From contig NZ_JAPHNC010000002.1 in the NCBI RefSeq assembly GCF_026241255.1, positions 186,001 to 250,000 on the forward strand: a stretch of 64,000 nt of DNA, given 5' to 3'. Both the position numbers and the translations under genes were made by a program. The notes beneath the pieces are model-generated. The model was not told the DNA's origin and searched no databases. It was given only the letters and a program-made list of their open reading frames with translations. The stretch's first letter is position 1. The number at the start of each line of letters is the position of its first letter. This DNA comes from Helicobacter sp. MIT 21-1697 (GTDB taxonomy: Bacteria > Campylobacterota > Campylobacteria > Campylobacterales > Helicobacteraceae). Shown one piece after another: positions 28,163 through 36,901 of the stretch.

Positions 28163-29371
28163 TTATTGAAATTGTTTCAAAAATGCTTTAAGATTCCGTG
28201 CGGCTTGACGAATGCGCTTTTCATTCTCAATCAATGCGATTCTTACATAGCCCTCACCATATTCACCAAATCCTACACCCGGACTTACAGCGATTTTTGC
28301 TTCTTGGAGCAATCTCTTTGAAAACTCCAAACTTCCCATATCTCCCACACAAGAGGGTAACTTTGCCCAAATAAACATACTCGCCTTAGGCTTTTGCATT
28401 ACCCAACCTGCCTCACCAAAGCTTTTAATCAATACTTCCATACGCTTTTCATATTGAGATTTAATCTCTTCCACGCAAGATTGATCACCATCAAGCGCAA
28501 TGGTAGCAGCAATCTGCAAGGGTGTATAAATGCCATAATCAATCCAGCTTTTAATCTTTTGCAACGCTTGGATAATTTTTTTATTTCCCACCACAAAGCC
28601 TACACGCCAACCTGCCATATTGTAAGTTTTGCTCAAAGTATAACTTTCCACCGCCACATCTTTAGCGCCCTCTATTTCAAGAATACTTGGCGTTTTAAAG
28701 CCATCAAAACATAACTCTGCATAAGCAATATCAGAAATAATATAGAATCTCTCTTGTTTAGCAAAAGCCACTAAACGCTCATAAAACTCCCTATATACAA
28801 CAATAGTTGTGGGATTGTGCGGAAAATTGACTACGACAAATTTCGGACGCGGCATCACTTCTCTCAATACACGTTTGATGTTTATAAAAAAATCCTCTAC
28901 ATCAAGTTCCATTTGCTCATTCCACTTTAAGCCAAAAGTTGAAACATTTGCGCCATTAAGAATAAAAGCATAATAATGTATAGGATAAGCTGGTTCGGCT
29001 ACGATTGCATTATCTCCGGGATTTGCAATAGCTTGCACAAGATGCACATAGCCCTCTTTACTCCCCATTGTTACACACGCTTCAGTCTCTGGATCTAGCT
29101 CTGCTCCATATGTACGCTTATACCATTTACAAATTGCCAAACGCAATTTATAAATGCCGCGACTGACAGAATATCCTTGGTTTTTACCTTTTTGTGCTGC
29201 TTCACAAAGCTTTTGAATAATATGCTCTGGTGTTTTTCCATCAGGATTGCCCATAGAAAAATCAATCACATCTTCATTATTGCGCCGCATTTCTAATTTA
29301 ATCTCGTTAATAGCAGCAAAAACATATTTTGGCAAACGTTTTATTTTATCAAATTCAATTTCATCAAACAT
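28163..29371 (-). CDS. PLP-dependent class I/II aminotransferase (AlaC / LL-DAP aminotransferase-like)
   Basis: A fold-type I aminotransferase of 402 residues. It has IDFSMGNPDGKTPEHI near the N-terminus, GYSVSRGIYKLR, VNFPHNPTT (Asn-Pro), ISDIAYAELCFDG and the PLP lysine in YTLSKTYNMAGWRVGF. The C-terminal arginine segment is YVRIALIENE. Close relatives are annotated variously as AlaC-type alanine aminotransferase or LL-diaminopimelate aminotransferase. Its place directly before hom hints at aspartate-family amino-acid metabolism. The substrate cannot be fixed by reading. Confidence 0.85.
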   Translation of the reverse strand: MFDEIEFDKIKRLPKYVFAAINEIKLEMRRNNEDVIDFSMGNPDGKTPEHIIQKLCEAAQKGKNQGYSVSRGIYKLRLAICKWYKRTYGAELDPETEACVTMGSKEGYVHLVQAIANPGDNAIVAEPAYPIHYYAFILNGANVSTFGLKWNEQMELDVEDFFINIKRVLREVMPRPKFVVVNFPHNPTTIVVYREFYERLVAFAKQERFYIISDIAYAELCFDGFKTPSILEIEGAKDVAVESYTLSKTYNMAGWRVGFVVGNKKIIQALQKIKSWIDYGIYTPLQIAATIALDGDQSCVEEIKSQYEKRMEVLIKSFGEAGWVMQKPKASMFIWAKLPSCVGDMGSLEFSKRLLQEAKIAVSPGVGFGEYGEGYVRIALIENEKRIRQAARNLKAFLKQFQ

Positions 29372-29404
29372 ATTCTCTCCTCTGTGTTATTTCATATATT
29401 GATT

Positions 29405-30214
29405 CTATCGGAGATTCGCAGAAATGCCACCTTTAAGACTTTCTGAACTATCATAATCCGTAATCATCACAAACTTTACGCCTTGAGGAATCTTCACTTT
29501 AAGTGAAGCATTTGAGCCTACATTGCTCACCATATCCACTATGCCAAGATTCTTATCATAAAGCACCACTCTTGGATTCCATTTAGGAAAGTCAATAGCT
29601 TGGATATATAAATCCCCTGCCGTATTCACATCTAGCCAATACTCTCCAGAAGCTTCGCGCAAATTCAATGTTGCAGACTTTGCAAGGAATTTTGTATTGG
29701 GCAATCGCGGCTCATTGACCTCAAGCACATACTCCCAACTTTGCGCATTTACACGATTAATATCAAGGCAAATAAAACCGCGTCTTCCCAACTCATCAAT
29801 AATAATTCCCATATCTGGGCTATGTTCGGTATTAAAAGAAAATTGTATGCTTGATAATCCATTACTCAACTCGGCTTTGCTAATAACAAAATATGAATAG
29901 CCCATTGTTGTAAGAATATTATTGCCAATTTTTGTAAGTAAAATAGGGCTGGTACGCGCACTAAAATTGAGCCTCACTTCACTTGGCTGTCCAAAACGCG
30001 AAGAAAGCAAACCATTATTCTTAAGCGCATAAACAATCTTAGCAATATCAAGGCGTCCGCTTGTGTAATACATATTTTTGTTTGCAAAGATTCTGTTTAT
30101 AAAATGTGCATTGAGCTGATAATTTTGCTCACCCATTAAGTTTTGTATTTTCTCATCAAATGCGTCAGCCCACGCACAAACAGCCAAACTTACGATGAAT
30201 AACCATCTTACCAT
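29405..30214 (-). CDS. Periplasmic protein of unknown function
   Basis: A 269-residue protein with a clear signal peptide (MVRWLFIVSLAVCAWADA, cleavage after about residue 18). The mature part is about 250 residues. A helical start (about 20-75) precedes beta-rich segments ending in a domain with GEYWLDVNTAGDLYIQAI, WNPRVVLYD and VKFVMITDYDSSE. I do not recognise the family. It overlaps the end of the RodZ-like gene by seven bases, so the two are probably translated together and may act together at the envelope. Confidence 0.65.
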   Translation of the reverse strand: MVRWLFIVSLAVCAWADAFDEKIQNLMGEQNYQLNAHFINRIFANKNMYYTSGRLDIAKIVYALKNNGLLSSRFGQPSEVRLNFSARTSPILLTKIGNNILTTMGYSYFVISKAELSNGLSSIQFSFNTEHSPDMGIIIDELGRRGFICLDINRVNAQSWEYVLEVNEPRLPNTKFLAKSATLNLREASGEYWLDVNTAGDLYIQAIDFPKWNPRVVLYDKNLGIVDMVSNVGSNASLKVKIPQGVKFVMITDYDSSESLKGGISANLR

Positions 30215-31392
30215 TCCAAACCGCCATTGAGTTGTTTAAAGCGTGTATAACCTACATCATTCAAATTTGCACCATCATAATACATTCTCACAGGGTGTTT
30301 AGCTCCGTGAGAAATATCCTTGCCATTAAGTGTGAGCGTAAAGCCACTATGCCCCATAACAAAAAGCATTTTATGATTAAGTTTAATATCATATTCTTTT
30401 TTATAAGCAAATTGCTCTTTGCTCCCTGTCTCAAGATTAATTATACCTAACCATAAATCGTTATCAGCCCGAATATGCAAAATATTATCATTGTTTGAAA
30501 ATTGTGCCGATGTGCTTACATTATTTTCGTTATTTTCTGCATTTTGTTGCGTTATGTTTTGCTGTGTGCTTTGTGAAGTAAAAAAGAAATTTTGCTCTGG
30601 GTGATTATTTTCGCTCGTTTGTTCGTGTATTTGATTGGAATCTTGCTCTACTTGTGGCTGAACTACATCTTGAGATTGCAATTCGTGCATATCTTGTTTA
30701 TTTGAAGCTTCTTCTTGCAAAGATTGCTGGGCGGGTTGTGTGCCAGATTCTGTTTGTTCAAGAGGTTTTGTAGTATCAAAAAACATACCATCATAGACCC
30801 CATCACCCTCACTGCTAGAATGAGAATCTTTGCTAGAACTAGAATATGTTGCTTGTGAAGGCATATTCTGATAATCTTGCATAAATGCTTTATATGCAAA
30901 ATATCCCATAAATGCAAGAAGTATGAGCACTAAAATAACATAAAGCCAAGTATAAGATTCATTGTCGGATTTAGTAGTAGGCTTAGTTTTAAGTGCTAAA
31001 TCAAGCACACGATTTTCATATTTTTTTTGTTCTTGCTTCTTCTCTTCTTCCTCTTTGTTTTCTTTTTCAACTAAATCTAGCAATTTTTGAGTGCGTTGCT
31101 CTTCATCTTGCTTACTAATAACTTGTGAAACACTTTTAATATCTTCTTTTTGCGTTTGTTGTTGTAAAGTAACCCAATCTCGCAAATCCACACCATATTC
31201 ACGCTCTAAGATTGCAATGAAACCTTTTGCTCGGACTCTATCAATCTTATCAAAACGTTTTTCAAGCACATCTTCAATTTTTGAGCTTGCAAGCTTCGTA
31301 TTTTTGCTAATTTCTTTTAATCCAATAGCCTTTAATTTGGCAAGTTCCTCATCAAGAAATGTGGTATTTATATTATTATTATTCCCTTGCAT
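30208..31392 (-). CDS. RodZ-like single-pass membrane protein
   Basis: The 394-residue protein has an N-terminal cytoplasmic part with a helix-turn-helix-like region (about residues 15-75, KAIGLKEISKNTKLASSKIE then FIAILEREYG). A charged coiled-coil stretch rich in Glu/Lys/Gln follows (about 80-130). One membrane helix is at about 149-170. A low-complexity Ser/Gln/Asn/Glu linker (about 175-300) leads to a periplasmic domain of about 90 residues (ADNDLWLGIINLETG, FTLTLNGKDISHG). This is the RodZ order: HTH, helix, linker, beta domain. The sequence is divergent, so a cell-shape role is inference. It overlaps the methyltransferase gene by 14 bases. Confidence 0.55.
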   Translation of the reverse strand: MQGNNNNINTTFLDEELAKLKAIGLKEISKNTKLASSKIEDVLEKRFDKIDRVRAKGFIAILEREYGVDLRDWVTLQQQTQKEDIKSVSQVISKQDEEQRTQKLLDLVEKENKEEEEKKQEQKKYENRVLDLALKTKPTTKSDNESYTWLYVILVLILLAFMGYFAYKAFMQDYQNMPSQATYSSSSKDSHSSSEGDGVYDGMFFDTTKPLEQTESGTQPAQQSLQEEASNKQDMHELQSQDVVQPQVEQDSNQIHEQTSENNHPEQNFFFTSQSTQQNITQQNAENNENNVSTSAQFSNNDNILHIRADNDLWLGIINLETGSKEQFAYKKEYDIKLNHKMLFVMGHSGFTLTLNGKDISHGAKHPVRMYYDGANLNDVGYTRFKQLNGGLEW

Positions 31393-32068
31393 TGTTTATC
31401 CTATCTATTAAAATTCCTGCAGCCACAGCCACATTGAGAGAATCAAAATGATGCTCCATTTTTATAGAGAGGATTGTATCAAGTTTGTGCTTCAATCGCG
31501 CTGATAAACCTTCAGATTCACTCCCTAAAAATAAAACCCATTTCTTTTTCACACTGCAACTCTCCTGCCCTTGCATATCTGCACCTATGAGCATAAAATC
31601 TGCATTTTTTAACTCGTTTATTATATCAAAGATATGTGGAAAAACACCATAGGGCATATGCAAAAAAGCACCACTTGAAAGGCGAGCTATGCTTTCTATG
31701 GCTTTTTGGTTGAGATGTGATAAACAAATTACCACCCCTCCCACACCCAAAGCATAAGCAGTGCGAAAAATTGAGCCGATATTCCCAACATCAGTGATAT
31801 TACAAAGTACAAGGAGAGAATCTTTGCTTTTGAGCTCATTGAAACTCAGCGGACTTGGTGGCGTGATAGAAGCTAAAATACCTTGATGATTTCCGCCGTG
31901 TGCGAGAGATTGTGCCTTTTTCATATCCACGCGTTTTATAGGTTTATCCAATCGTGCAAGTTGCTTAAACTTATCCTTTGGTAATTCTTTAGCAAGATAT
32001 ATTTCCTCAATACACTCTGCACAGGTATTTAAAGCATAAAAAATCGGTTGTTTTCCATAAATAATCAC
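31379..32068 (-). CDS. rlmB: TrmH/SpoU-family RNA 2'-O-methyltransferase (RlmB-like)
   Basis: A SPOUT methyltransferase, probably acting on 23S rRNA guanosine. The 229-residue protein has an N-terminal substrate domain starting IYGKQPIFYAL, then the three SpoU motifs: NITDVGNIGSIFRTA (about residues 90-104), LFLGSESEGLS and FDSLNVAVAAGILI, which form the knotted SAM site. The RlmB assignment follows the N-terminal domain, but other TrmH-family rRNA or tRNA targets are possible. It lies four bases after rsmI in the rpmE operon. Confidence 0.85.
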   Translation of the reverse strand: MIIYGKQPIFYALNTCAECIEEIYLAKELPKDKFKQLARLDKPIKRVDMKKAQSLAHGGNHQGILASITPPSPLSFNELKSKDSLLVLCNITDVGNIGSIFRTAYALGVGGVVICLSHLNQKAIESIARLSSGAFLHMPYGVFPHIFDIINELKNADFMLIGADMQGQESCSVKKKWVLFLGSESEGLSARLKHKLDTILSIKMEHHFDSLNVAVAAGILIDRINNARE

Positions 32069-32072
32069 TTGC

Positions 32073-32933
32073 TCACCTTAAAATATTTTCATAGCATTGT
32101 TTGATACTTTGCCCGCTTATTTTGCTTAAGATTTTAGCCTTTATTTTAGGTGGAATATCAAGCGTAAAAATATCTGCATAGCTCAAAGTTTTTTCTTGTT
32201 TTATATGAGGGTGGCTAAAATCAAATATAATTACCCATTCGCCCCGCATTGCAACATCTTTAAGCATAGCAATTACTTCTTGTGCATTGCCATAATATCT
32301 CTGTTGATGAAGTTTGGTAAGTTCTTTTTGCACAACAATGCGCGTATGAGGTAGAAGCAAGGCAATATCGTGCAATGTCTCTAAGATTCTATGGGGGCTT
32401 TCATAGCAAATAACACTATAAGAATCTCCCAAATCTAAATGAGAGAGCTGTATCAGTTTGGAATGCCTCTGTGTCTTTTTATGTGGCAAAAATCCTGCAA
32501 ATACAAAAGGCGTGGATTCTATACCACTCCCACAAAATGCCACATTAAGCGCACAAGCTCCGGGCAACACATCAAAATCAATATTATGTGCAATTGCATA
32601 AGAGACAAGCTTTGCGCCCGGGTCGCTAATACAAGGTGTGCCTGCATCACTCAAATAAAGCACACAAGATTCAAACATTTCTTTTTGTAAAGAATCTATA
32701 AATTCATTTTGGTTATGAGAGTGAAAAGATTTAAATTGCTTAGATTCTATAAAAGATGAGCAATCCTTATCAGTGGGTATTTGAAGCAAGGAACGAGAGA
32801 TAAGGAGTTCTAAGAGTTTTTTTGCAACTCGTGTATCTTCGCATAAAATAATATCGGCTTGTTTAAACGCCTCCAATGCCCGTAGAGTAATATCTTCAAG
32901 ATTCCCTATGGGAGTTGGCACAAGTATGAGCAC
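32073..32933 (-). CDS. rsmI: 16S rRNA (cytidine-1402-2'-O)-methyltransferase
   Basis: RsmI methylates the ribose of C1402 in the decoding centre. The 286-residue protein has the family start LILVPTPIGNLEDITLRAL and ILCEDTRVAKKLL, then YLSDAGTPCISDPGAKLV (about residues 95-112), LPGACALNVAF and FAGFLPHK. These are the conserved tetrapyrrole-methylase-fold blocks. Length is normal. It lies four bases after rpmE. Confidence 0.94.
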   Translation of the reverse strand: MLILVPTPIGNLEDITLRALEAFKQADIILCEDTRVAKKLLELLISRSLLQIPTDKDCSSFIESKQFKSFHSHNQNEFIDSLQKEMFESCVLYLSDAGTPCISDPGAKLVSYAIAHNIDFDVLPGACALNVAFCGSGIESTPFVFAGFLPHKKTQRHSKLIQLSHLDLGDSYSVICYESPHRILETLHDIALLLPHTRIVVQKELTKLHQQRYYGNAQEVIAMLKDVAMRGEWVIIFDFSHPHIKQEKTLSYADIFTLDIPPKIKAKILSKISGQSIKQCYENILR

Positions 32934-32937
32934 AGGA

Positions 32938-33141
32938 TTATTTCATATTATATTTTTGTCGGAATTTTTCAACGCGTCCGGTAATATCTGTGATTTTATC
33001 GCTTCCTGTATAAAAAGGGTGGCAAAAGCTTGAAATATCAATACGAAGCTCACTTTTAGTGCTTAAAACTTCAAGTTGTTTGCCGCTTGTTACACAAGTT
33101 ACTTTGCAGGGTATATATTCAGGGTGGATACCTTTTTTCAT
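32938..33141 (-). CDS. rpmE: 50S ribosomal protein L31
   Basis: A 67-residue protein starting [16 protein letters not shown], with [10 protein letters not shown] and [11 protein letters not shown], the L31 pattern. Cysteines are at positions 12, 16 and 40, but position 37 is serine, so the standard four-cysteine zinc site is not complete. H. pylori L31 shows the same arrangement, as I recall. The rightmost gene of the leftward operon reaching yraN. Confidence 0.95.
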   Translation of the reverse strand: MKKGIHPEYIPCKVTCVTSGKQLEVLSTKSELRIDISSFCHPFYTGSDKITDITGRVEKFRQKYNMK

Positions 33142-33239
33142 AAAATGTCCTTTTCAGCTAAGATTTTTTGCGCATAAAAATGCGATTCTATCAAACTCTG
33201 CTTTAATTCCTGCTTTAATGAATAAATTTGAAGCGAAGA

Positions 33240-33277
33240 AAGAATCCATAAAGAGCAAATGCCCCCTATGGATTCTT
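33240..33277 (-). terminator. Inverted repeat behind the porin gene, probable terminator
   Basis: AAGAATCCATA (33240-33250) and TATGGATTCTT (33267-33277) are perfect 11-base inverted repeats around a 16-base loop, just after the stop of the 33296-34549 gene. Read on the minus strand, the second arm runs into TTTCTTC, a weak T-rich tail. It would separate the porin gene from rpmE. The stem is A/T-rich, so strength is uncertain. Confidence 0.5.
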
Positions 33278-33295
33278 AAATACAATACTCAGGGA

Positions 33296-34549
33296 TTAGA
33301 ATCCAAATTTTGCAAACGCAAGGGCTGAATGCTGCCATTTATCGCCATTAGTAACATTGCCGATAAAATTGCCAAGTGTGCTATTAGCATCTACTTTACC
33401 TGTGCCGACATATCCAGCTCCAAGGCTAAGATGCATTTTATCGTTTCCTTGCCAGATTTTAACCGAACCAATCGCAGAAATTTCCTCATAATCACCACCG
33501 GCATAGAGCAAATCAATAGCCGCACGCCGAGTCTCTACTCCACCAAATACATAATAAGTATCGCCATAGCCAAGGAAATTTCCTACACCTGCTCCACTCA
33601 TACCACCACGATAACCATAGAATCTCGCCCTATCTCCATAGTTAAGAAGGTTATTATTTTTGCCTTGATTAATATAGCCAAGACCAATTTTGAAAATATC
33701 ACTGATTCTCACTTCTTCATCAACCCATAATGTAAGTCCGCTTGCACTTGAAGCGCTACCTGCAATATTATCAATGCCCCACACTGCGCGCAATGTAGTA
33801 AATGACCTTAAAGCACCACTACCAACATCAAGCAGAGCTTTTCCACCAGCATTTAAAATGTCTCTTTGAGCTACTTTTGTATTTTCGTCTGTTAAATATG
33901 AAACAAAAGGAGAAACTTTGAGCGCACCAAAATCAATATCTATTCCGCCACTAAAAAGCTCGCCCATATTGGCTTTTTGATGTTGATAAGTATCAAAGCT
34001 TGAAAGCTCATAACCCATTCTATTGTAAGCTTGTCCTGCACCAAGTTGAGAGTTTCTCCAATATGCCCACAAACTTACTGCACCACCATCAATATTAAGT
34101 GCAGCACCTTGCACATTACCATAAATCCAATCTACACCTGTATAATTTTTACCATCTTTACCAAGATAAAATTCACCCATATCAAAACGTCCAAGTGCAA
34201 AACTTAATCTTCCACCATCATAACGCAAATACGCATCAGATACATCACCATTTTTGGGGAATGCAATATCACCTACTGCACCATCAACACCTGTACTATA
34301 AGCCGGATAACCACCCCAAGCACCAATTCCAATACTTAAACTTGAGCTAAGCCCAATATCAAGTCCTGCTCTTGCACTTATATTTGCATAAGCTCTTTGC
34401 ACTTCTTTTCCATCTTTGTTTTGTATGCCCAAACCACCGAATCCTTGATGATAAAAAGCACCCAAATGCCCAAAGGGATTGACTTCTACTGCATTTGCAC
34501 TTATTGCCATAGCTGTTACCACAGCAAAAGATATATAATATTTGTTCAT
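33296..34549 (-). CDS. Major outer-membrane porin-like protein (PF02521 type)
   Basis: A 417-residue protein with a signal peptide (MNKYYISFAVVTAMAISANA, cleavage near residue 20). It has many alternating beta strands and a C-terminal phenylalanine (ALAFAKFGF), the mark of outer-membrane barrels. The start FGHLGAFYHQGFGG and the internal FALGRFDMGEFYLGKDG...DWIYGNVQGAAL follow the Helicobacter/Campylobacter porin-like family PF02521. Likely a channel for small solutes; the substrate is unknown. AAGGAGAAAAT precedes the ATG. The neighbouring gene at 34569-35708 is a paralogue, 19 bases away. Confidence 0.8.
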   Translation of the reverse strand: MNKYYISFAVVTAMAISANAVEVNPFGHLGAFYHQGFGGLGIQNKDGKEVQRAYANISARAGLDIGLSSSLSIGIGAWGGYPAYSTGVDGAVGDIAFPKNGDVSDAYLRYDGGRLSFALGRFDMGEFYLGKDGKNYTGVDWIYGNVQGAALNIDGGAVSLWAYWRNSQLGAGQAYNRMGYELSSFDTYQHQKANMGELFSGGIDIDFGALKVSPFVSYLTDENTKVAQRDILNAGGKALLDVGSGALRSFTTLRAVWGIDNIAGSASSASGLTLWVDEEVRISDIFKIGLGYINQGKNNNLLNYGDRARFYGYRGGMSGAGVGNFLGYGDTYYVFGGVETRRAAIDLLYAGGDYEEISAIGSVKIWQGNDKMHLSLGAGYVGTGKVDANSTLGNFIGNVTNGDKWQHSALAFAKFGF

Positions 34550-34568
34550 TATTTTCTCCTTAAATAGA

Positions 34569-35708
34569 TTAAAAACTTACTCGTGCAAAAACGCGAGTAA
34601 GCAGATAATTCTCGCCATCAGCGGCAAAAATTGAATTATCCAGCGTAAAATCGGCATTATTTATCATACCTATAATCTTAGCTCCTAACTTGATGTTATT
34701 TTGAGGTTGAGAAGTAAGACCCACTTCCCAATTAAAAATATTTTTAGAACCAATAGTTGTATGGCGAATTGCTCCATCAAGCTGCATATATTGCTTAAAA
34801 TCATATTCTGCGAATGCATACAAAGTTGTCGCATTATTATAAAACAATCCTTCTCTTCGTTCAAAATAGCTACTCTGTCCAAAAGAATCTATCCCTCTTG
34901 CACCATTTTGATGTACTGAAATCACCCCTCCTCCTGTGTTTAGCCCAAGCCATTTTGCTCCCCCCTCTAACCATACAAAACCACCATCACCATCTGCAGT
35001 TTGAGTATCAATAACCCTAGTTTTATCTTTGCTCACAAAAGATAAAAAGTGCATCTTTCCATAAAGCGTAGCATTACCAGCAGGCACTGCAACAAGCACT
35101 TTTAAGGCAAATGAGGTAAAATCACCCGGCGCAGTGTATATATAGGGGGTAATTTGTAATGGAGATTCTGGCAAAGTAATTGTTGCCCCAAAATACATTG
35201 CCCCCATATCACCAAAAGGATTCCTGAATCTATCCATACGATAGTCTGTAACATAGGCATTTCTCCAAGCCCAAATAAAATCAAATTTTACATTTTCTAT
35301 ATCTTCATAAGTTACTGCTGCGCCTTGTGTATAATGCTTAATCCACTCACTATCAGTTTTAAATCGTCCCGCATACATACTTATGCGATTTGGATTCACA
35401 AAACTTGCATAGGCTTCTGTAAGAACATAATTCTCTTTTACTTTTGAAAAATCCCCATTATGCACTTGAAAAAGCTTTGTTGTAGCCCACATAGAACCGC
35501 CAAATCCTATACCCCGAAAACGTTGCGTTTGATAAGCAAGCGAAACATTTGCATCAATAAAACTAGGTGCTCCCCCTGTCATATATTGATAATACAAACC
35601 CATATGTCCGCTTGGACGTCCTGTGAGAAGTAAATGTGCTAGATTATTTGCATTTGCAATTTCGCTTAAAGCAAGCAAACACGCAATAATCGCTATTATT
35701 TTTTTCAT
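34569..35708 (-). CDS. Outer-membrane porin-like protein (PF02521 type), paralogue
   Basis: A 379-residue protein with a signal peptide (IIAIIACLLALSEIANA, cleavage near residue 21) and a barrel-like remainder ending LLTRVFARVSF. The pattern GRPSGHMGLYYQYMTGG, then MYAGRFKTDSEWIKHYTQGAAVTYE and FDFIWAWRNAY corresponds to similar stretches of the next gene (GRFDMGEF, DWIYGNVQGAAL, LWAYWRNS). The pair therefore looks like an old tandem duplication. Both are read leftward; this gene is upstream. Confidence 0.75.
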   Translation of the reverse strand: MKKIIAIIACLLALSEIANANNLAHLLLTGRPSGHMGLYYQYMTGGAPSFIDANVSLAYQTQRFRGIGFGGSMWATTKLFQVHNGDFSKVKENYVLTEAYASFVNPNRISMYAGRFKTDSEWIKHYTQGAAVTYEDIENVKFDFIWAWRNAYVTDYRMDRFRNPFGDMGAMYFGATITLPESPLQITPYIYTAPGDFTSFALKVLVAVPAGNATLYGKMHFLSFVSKDKTRVIDTQTADGDGGFVWLEGGAKWLGLNTGGGVISVHQNGARGIDSFGQSSYFERREGLFYNNATTLYAFAEYDFKQYMQLDGAIRHTTIGSKNIFNWEVGLTSQPQNNIKLGAKIIGMINNADFTLDNSIFAADGENYLLTRVFARVSF

Positions 35709-35782
35709 AAAATCCCTTTAGTGCCTCTTCTAATTCCTTTTAGAATCTAACTTCAAGGGCTTCTAGCAAAAATAATTCCATT

Positions 35783-36676
35783 TTATTGCAAAATTAATCT
35801 GTATCCACATTTTCGGCATAGCTCACAAGGTATATGCCCTTTTTGCAAACTCAGTGCAAACTCTACAAATGCTTGAGAATCCAATATATCTACCAAACTC
35901 TGTTCTTTGAGATTCCCAAAACTCGCCTGCGCATTATAATCTATGCAACAAGGCACAAGTTCCCCATTGCTTAAAATGCCAATTTGCTTTTGCGCTCCAT
36001 AACACAATGGTTTTGCGGAGTATTGGCTGCTTGTATTATCTAGTGTGGCAAGTGGCGCAAATGTATCTTTTTGAATCTCCCAATCAAAAGAATGCGTGGG
36101 ATTCAAAAATACTTTTTTGCCAAGTTTTACACGCTCTTGCCCCAAGGTAATATCAGAAAGGTCAAAATATGCTCCAATCTCACTAAGCATTTGCACAAAA
36201 TATTTTTCTTGATGTGAAATGTCATTACTATGGAATCGCAAATTCACAAAAATAGGCGATTGAAGATGTATATTAAAGGCACAAAAATCTAAAATACGCC
36301 TTAAATGTGCCTTTTTGAGTTGATGAGGATTTGCTAAAAATGCACTTAATGAAAATGAAACCTGCACAAATGGCTCTTGTGTAAGCAGCTCAAAATGTTT
36401 TTTACGCAAAAATAACCCTGTGGTTACCAAATCCACCTTGAGATGATAGTTTTTAAGTATTTTGACATACATTTCAAAATGTTGCACACTTAAAGGGTCG
36501 CCGAGTAAATGCAAACACACTCTTCGCGTTTTACCTTCAATCTGCGCACATATAGATTCAAAAAGTGCCAAATCCATTATTCCACGCCTCTTGGAAAGCG
36601 TATGGCTCGGACAGAATCCACACGAGAGAGCACAATAATCACTTAGCTCAATATAAACTTTTTCAAACAACTTCAT
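35783..36676 (-). CDS. Radical SAM/SPASM-domain protein
   Basis: The N-terminus KVYIELSDYCALSCGFCPSH carries the CxxxCxxC that binds the radical-SAM 4Fe-4S cluster (about residues 14-21). The C-terminal 75 residues have the SPASM layout: CYGAQ, ILSNGELVPCCIDYN, GNLKE and CELCRKCGY, which would hold one or two extra clusters. The total is 297 residues from the ATG at 36676; a further in-frame ATG at 36706 is less likely because it adds a non-conserved leader. Members modify peptides or are cofactor enzymes. No peptide precursor gene is visible next to it, so the substrate is unknown. Confidence 0.8.
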   Translation of the reverse strand: MKLFEKVYIELSDYCALSCGFCPSHTLSKRRGIMDLALFESICAQIEGKTRRVCLHLLGDPLSVQHFEMYVKILKNYHLKVDLVTTGLFLRKKHFELLTQEPFVQVSFSLSAFLANPHQLKKAHLRRILDFCAFNIHLQSPIFVNLRFHSNDISHQEKYFVQMLSEIGAYFDLSDITLGQERVKLGKKVFLNPTHSFDWEIQKDTFAPLATLDNTSSQYSAKPLCYGAQKQIGILSNGELVPCCIDYNAQASFGNLKEQSLVDILDSQAFVEFALSLQKGHIPCELCRKCGYRLILQ

Positions 36677-36862
36677 TAATAATATACCTTTATCATAAAA
36701 TAACATTATATTATTTTCTCACTTATTCCATATAAAGAATAGGCTCAATTCAACTCACTCAATAGAATATTATAGGTAAAACCACAATTTTTTTTATATA
36801 TATACACTCATTAAAGTTTATTCCATTTATATCAACTTTATAAAATTTTAATCTTTTTTTGT

Positions 36863-36868
36863 TATGAT
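36863..36868 (+). promoter_or_regulatory. Candidate -10 box for htpG
   Basis: TATGAT lies 33 bases before the htpG ATG, in a T-rich stretch, with AAGGAGA as Shine-Dalgarno at 36891-36897. The upstream 36677-36860 region is very A/T-rich, including a T8 run and TATATATATA, as is common before Helicobacter genes. No HspR or HrcA operator is evident to me. Confidence 0.35.
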
Positions 36869-36901
36869 TGTTTTTCTATTTATTATTTTTAAGGAGACAT
36901 T

